Assembly (NCBI GenBank): GCA_018780265.1
Contig: JADMJV010000158.1
Coordinates: 1-44,551, forward strand
Reading direction: 5' to 3'
DNA from: a bacterium
Lineage (GTDB): Bacteria > Vulcanimicrobiota > Xenobia > Xenobiales > JADMJV01
Length of the DNA: 44,551 bases
Part shown: in pieces, positions 42,904-44,551 of the stretch
How positions within the stretch are numbered: position 1 is the stretch's first letter
How the letters are laid out: each line of letters begins with the position of its first letter
Position numbers and translations under genes: made by a program
The notes under the pieces: generated by a model
What the model was told of the DNA's origin: nothing
Databases searched by the model: none
Seen by the model: the letters and a program-made list of their open reading frames with translations, nothing else

Positions 42904-43569
42904 CTACGCTGGGACCAGGCTCATGGAGCCGGTTTGCTTGTTGACCAACAGTTGTTTGGGGACAACGTGGGCACCCTGGATGGGGCAGAGCCACCCCTGG
43001 GCGGACTGGAGACGGGGAGGACGGCCCAGGTCGGGATGACAGCGGCGCAAGTCGTAGACCCGCTGCACCGCGCCCGCCTGGTCGACCGACTGAGCGTGTC
43101 GATAGCCAAACAGCCGGTAGGCGTAGCTGAAGTTGTGACCGTCGCAGCTCTCCATCCATGGCGTCCACTCGCTCATCACCCGCAACCGCTGCTCAAAGTC
43201 ACTTCCCAGGAAGGCGTGCGCACTATCCCGCAGCAGATGCAGCACGATGGATACGACGTAGTCGGCCTTGCAACAGCCATGCTGCACTTCTTCGAGCAGG
43301 GTGGGAATCCAAGGGTCTTGCATGACGACGAGGTCCTCATCCTGACTGAGGATGATCCAGTTCTCCGCCCAGCACCAGCGCCGAACCTCGGCCTCGGTAT
43401 TCACAAACTTTTCGAATTCCGGAAGGTCCTCCTCGGACAAATTCTGGTCCCGCAAAAAGCGACCAAAATCCCGATCCAGTTCAACCTCGCTCTTGGGGCC
43501 AAAACGCTCGCGCAACCAGGGGTACAATTCCCCCGCGGCCCAGTCTTGCTGCAACCCCACAAAGTCCAT
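42904..43569 (-). CDS. Hypothetical protein, first gene of a two-gene operon
   Basis: Start chosen at ATG 43569 (AAGGG 5 nt upstream); the frame extends to TTG 43635. 221 residues, cytoplasmic, acidic N-terminal half (LRERFGPKSEVELDRDFGRF then EEDLPEFEKFVNTEAEVRRW), then ENWIILSQDEDLVVMQDPWI and a His/Cys-containing middle (EEVQHGCCKADYVVSIVLHL). The C-terminal part contains GYRHAQSVDQAGAVQRVYDL. No family recognised. The next gene, a secreted protein, starts one base after its stop. Confidence 0.6.
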   Translation of the reverse strand: MDFVGLQQDWAAGELYPWLRERFGPKSEVELDRDFGRFLRDQNLSEEDLPEFEKFVNTEAEVRRWCWAENWIILSQDEDLVVMQDPWIPTLLEEVQHGCCKADYVVSIVLHLLRDSAHAFLGSDFEQRLRVMSEWTPWMESCDGHNFSYAYRLFGYRHAQSVDQAGAVQRVYDLRRCHPDLGRPPRLQSAQGWLCPIQGAHVVPKQLLVNKQTGSMSLVPA

Positions 43570-43720
43570 CGCGACCCTTTCGCAGGCCGGGAGACTGGCC
43601 CTCCCACGAAGCTCAGGATTCTTGCAGAGTTTCAAGGATTGGCCCTTGGCCCGGGACTTCGCTGAGGAAAACCTGGATCGATCCTCGATACGGTCGAGAT
43701 TTTCATGGGGAGGTCCCCCT

Positions 43721-44170
43721 TCAGGACGTCGGGTTTAAGAACTGGGCAGGGGTCAGTAGCCGCAGATGAGTGCGACTCTGGAAATGGGGGGCGTCCCAGG
43801 AGACGATGGTATCAATCCGGTATACTGGGTTTTCTGCCTGTTCAAGCATCTGAGCGTCTCCCAGGGACAGGCGTCGTGAGATTCGCTGAAAAAGCTCTCC
43901 TGCGCTGCATCGGGGAAGTGGACTGGCCAATTCCGAGTTAGGCACGACACCGACACCGTAGCGCGATGGGAAAAGGTCGTAAAGGTTGCGTAACTGCTCT
44001 TCGTTCAAGTTAAATGAGAGAACTCCAGCGATCTCCAGGAGGTTAAAAATGCTGGTGACGCCATCCCCCCGGCTCTTCAGCGTTTGGAGGAACTGTTTAT
44101 TGGTGGCTGCGTTGAGGTCGCGGGGGTATCTTAGGTCTATCAGGAAGACATTAGAATCAACCAGGATCAT
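43721..44170 (-). CDS. PIN-domain toxin (VapC-like)
   Basis: Start at ATG 44170 inside the antitoxin stop (ATGA). PIN pattern: MILVDSNVFLIDLRYPRD (first Asp), SIFNLLEIAGVLSF (Glu), RLSLGDAQMLEQAE (third acidic, where G-D is usual) and DTIVSWDAPHFQSRTHLRLL (fourth Asp, the T-x-D-x-x-F position). Predicted Mg-dependent ribonuclease of about 149 residues, complete. The toxin of a type II toxin-antitoxin operon with the upstream Phd-like gene. Confidence 0.87.
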   Translation of the reverse strand: MILVDSNVFLIDLRYPRDLNAATNKQFLQTLKSRGDGVTSIFNLLEIAGVLSFNLNEEQLRNLYDLFPSRYGVGVVPNSELASPLPRCSAGELFQRISRRLSLGDAQMLEQAENPVYRIDTIVSWDAPHFQSRTHLRLLTPAQFLNPTS

Positions 44171-44415
44171 ACTCGGCCGCGAGACCAATCTGTGGCGCTT
44201 TGCCAATTCTCGAAGGCTGGGGCCTGACTGGCGATGGTGGCTTCAATGTCTTTCCAGGCCGCTTCGGGGTCGATGGCTTCGGGTGTTTCGGTGGCCTGGA
44301 TGAGCCAGGCCACTGGTTTGCCCCGACGCGTTATAAGGACCTTTTCACCCAGAGCGGCCCACTGGAGAGCCTGCCCAGTCTCGTTTTTCAGCTCACGGGC
44401 CGTCATCTTCTTCAC
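44167..44415 (-). CDS. Phd/YefM-family antitoxin
   Basis: Start chosen at GTG 44415, because GGAGG (44424-44428) is 8 nt upstream; ATG 44406 would be 17 nt away and TTG 44430 overlaps the Shine-Dalgarno. The N-terminal Phd fold MTARELKNETGQALQWAALG, EKVLITRRGKPVAWLIQ binds DNA as a dimer. The C-terminal tail (EAIDPEAAWKDIEATIASQA and on) would wrap the PIN toxin. The stop overlaps the toxin start by 4 nt. Autoregulation through the promoter-proximal repeats is likely. Confidence 0.87.
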   Translation of the reverse strand: MKKMTARELKNETGQALQWAALGEKVLITRRGKPVAWLIQATETPEAIDPEAAWKDIEATIASQAPAFENWQSATDWSRGRV

Positions 44416-44433
44416 TGCTCTCACCTCCAATGC

Positions 44434-44476
44434 GCTACTTGGCTCTGATTGTAGCTACTTGAGATTTTACGGTCAA
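44434..44476 (-). promoter_or_regulatory. Sigma70-type promoter with paired operator-like repeats for the toxin-antitoxin operon
   Basis: On the minus strand TTGACC (44476-44471) and TACAAT (44453-44448) are separated by exactly 17 nt, a near-consensus housekeeping promoter. CAAGTAGC occurs twice in direct orientation on the minus strand (44461-44454 and 44441-44434), 20 bp apart (two helical turns), flanking the -10 box. The palindrome GTAGCTAC (44451-44458) overlaps the -10 element and the upstream copy. Antitoxin dimers of the Phd/YefM type bind such sites, so this is a good autorepression operator candidate. Confidence 0.65.
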
Positions 44477-44551
44477 GGATTCGGGCGGTCGCGTACTCTG
44501 TTTGGCAGCGGTCCTGGAAAGCAATCGCGCACCTTGCCACTGCGACGCAAG

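Overview
The window is one strand-mixed, GC-rich bacterial chromosome segment with no rRNA or tRNA that I could recognise. The gene style suggests a large-genome, environmental, probably diderm bacterium: many Sec signal peptides, TPR/CHAT and STAND-like proteins, a hybrid NRPS-PKS cluster, a CarF/TMEM189-like lipid desaturase, a TIGR03067-like secreted protein, and GTG and TTG starts. I cannot assign a phylum from sequence alone. Planctomycetota, Myxococcota, Acidobacteriota or Vulcanimicrobiota-type lineages would all fit.

Layout. 1-290 is the right end of a CRISPR array: three exact 37-nt repeats plus a decayed terminal one, with no cas genes in view. 300-6280 is a worn accessory zone. It holds a beta-propeller gene fragment, a PIN-toxin fragment, an intact DUF433/DUF5615 toxin-antitoxin-like pair, a metallophosphoesterase and a hypothetical gene that both look frameshifted, and a dying IS91-type element (transposase with a frameshift and a nonsense codon, plus a truncated tyrosine recombinase).

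6283-22452 is the main accessory block. An SbnA-like PLP enzyme and a CarF-like desaturase diverge from each other. They are followed by four co-directional, overlapping or tightly spaced megasynthase genes: NRPS (half C-A-T), PKS (KS-AT-DH-like-ACP), NRPS (TubC docking-C-A-T) and NRPS (C-A-T-TE). This is a complete short assembly line: starter acid, one malonate unit without ketoreduction, a residue from a proline-like pocket lacking the key Asp, then a beta-amino acid, with thioesterase release. All three A domains lack the canonical Asp235.

22723-31891 is mixed housekeeping and signalling: an EEP phosphatase/nuclease, a secreted esterase, small secreted proteins, a DisA-type diadenylate-cyclase-like protein divergent from a UspA protein, and a large secreted TPR-CHAT protein. 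31985-37245 holds a secreted protein of unknown function, an S41/PDZ peptidase, an 85-aa orphan, and a PhoB-like regulator directly followed by a histidine kinase fused to a complete PhoU domain. 37226-44415 holds a DUF4349-like membrane protein, an AAA/DUF4143 ATPase that starts inside a 35-bp near-palindrome, a two-gene STAND-like ATPase plus helical-repeat module, a two-gene unknown operon, and a Phd/PIN toxin-antitoxin operon with a readable promoter and a repeated operator-like motif.

All family calls are by eye from motifs; no database search was possible.
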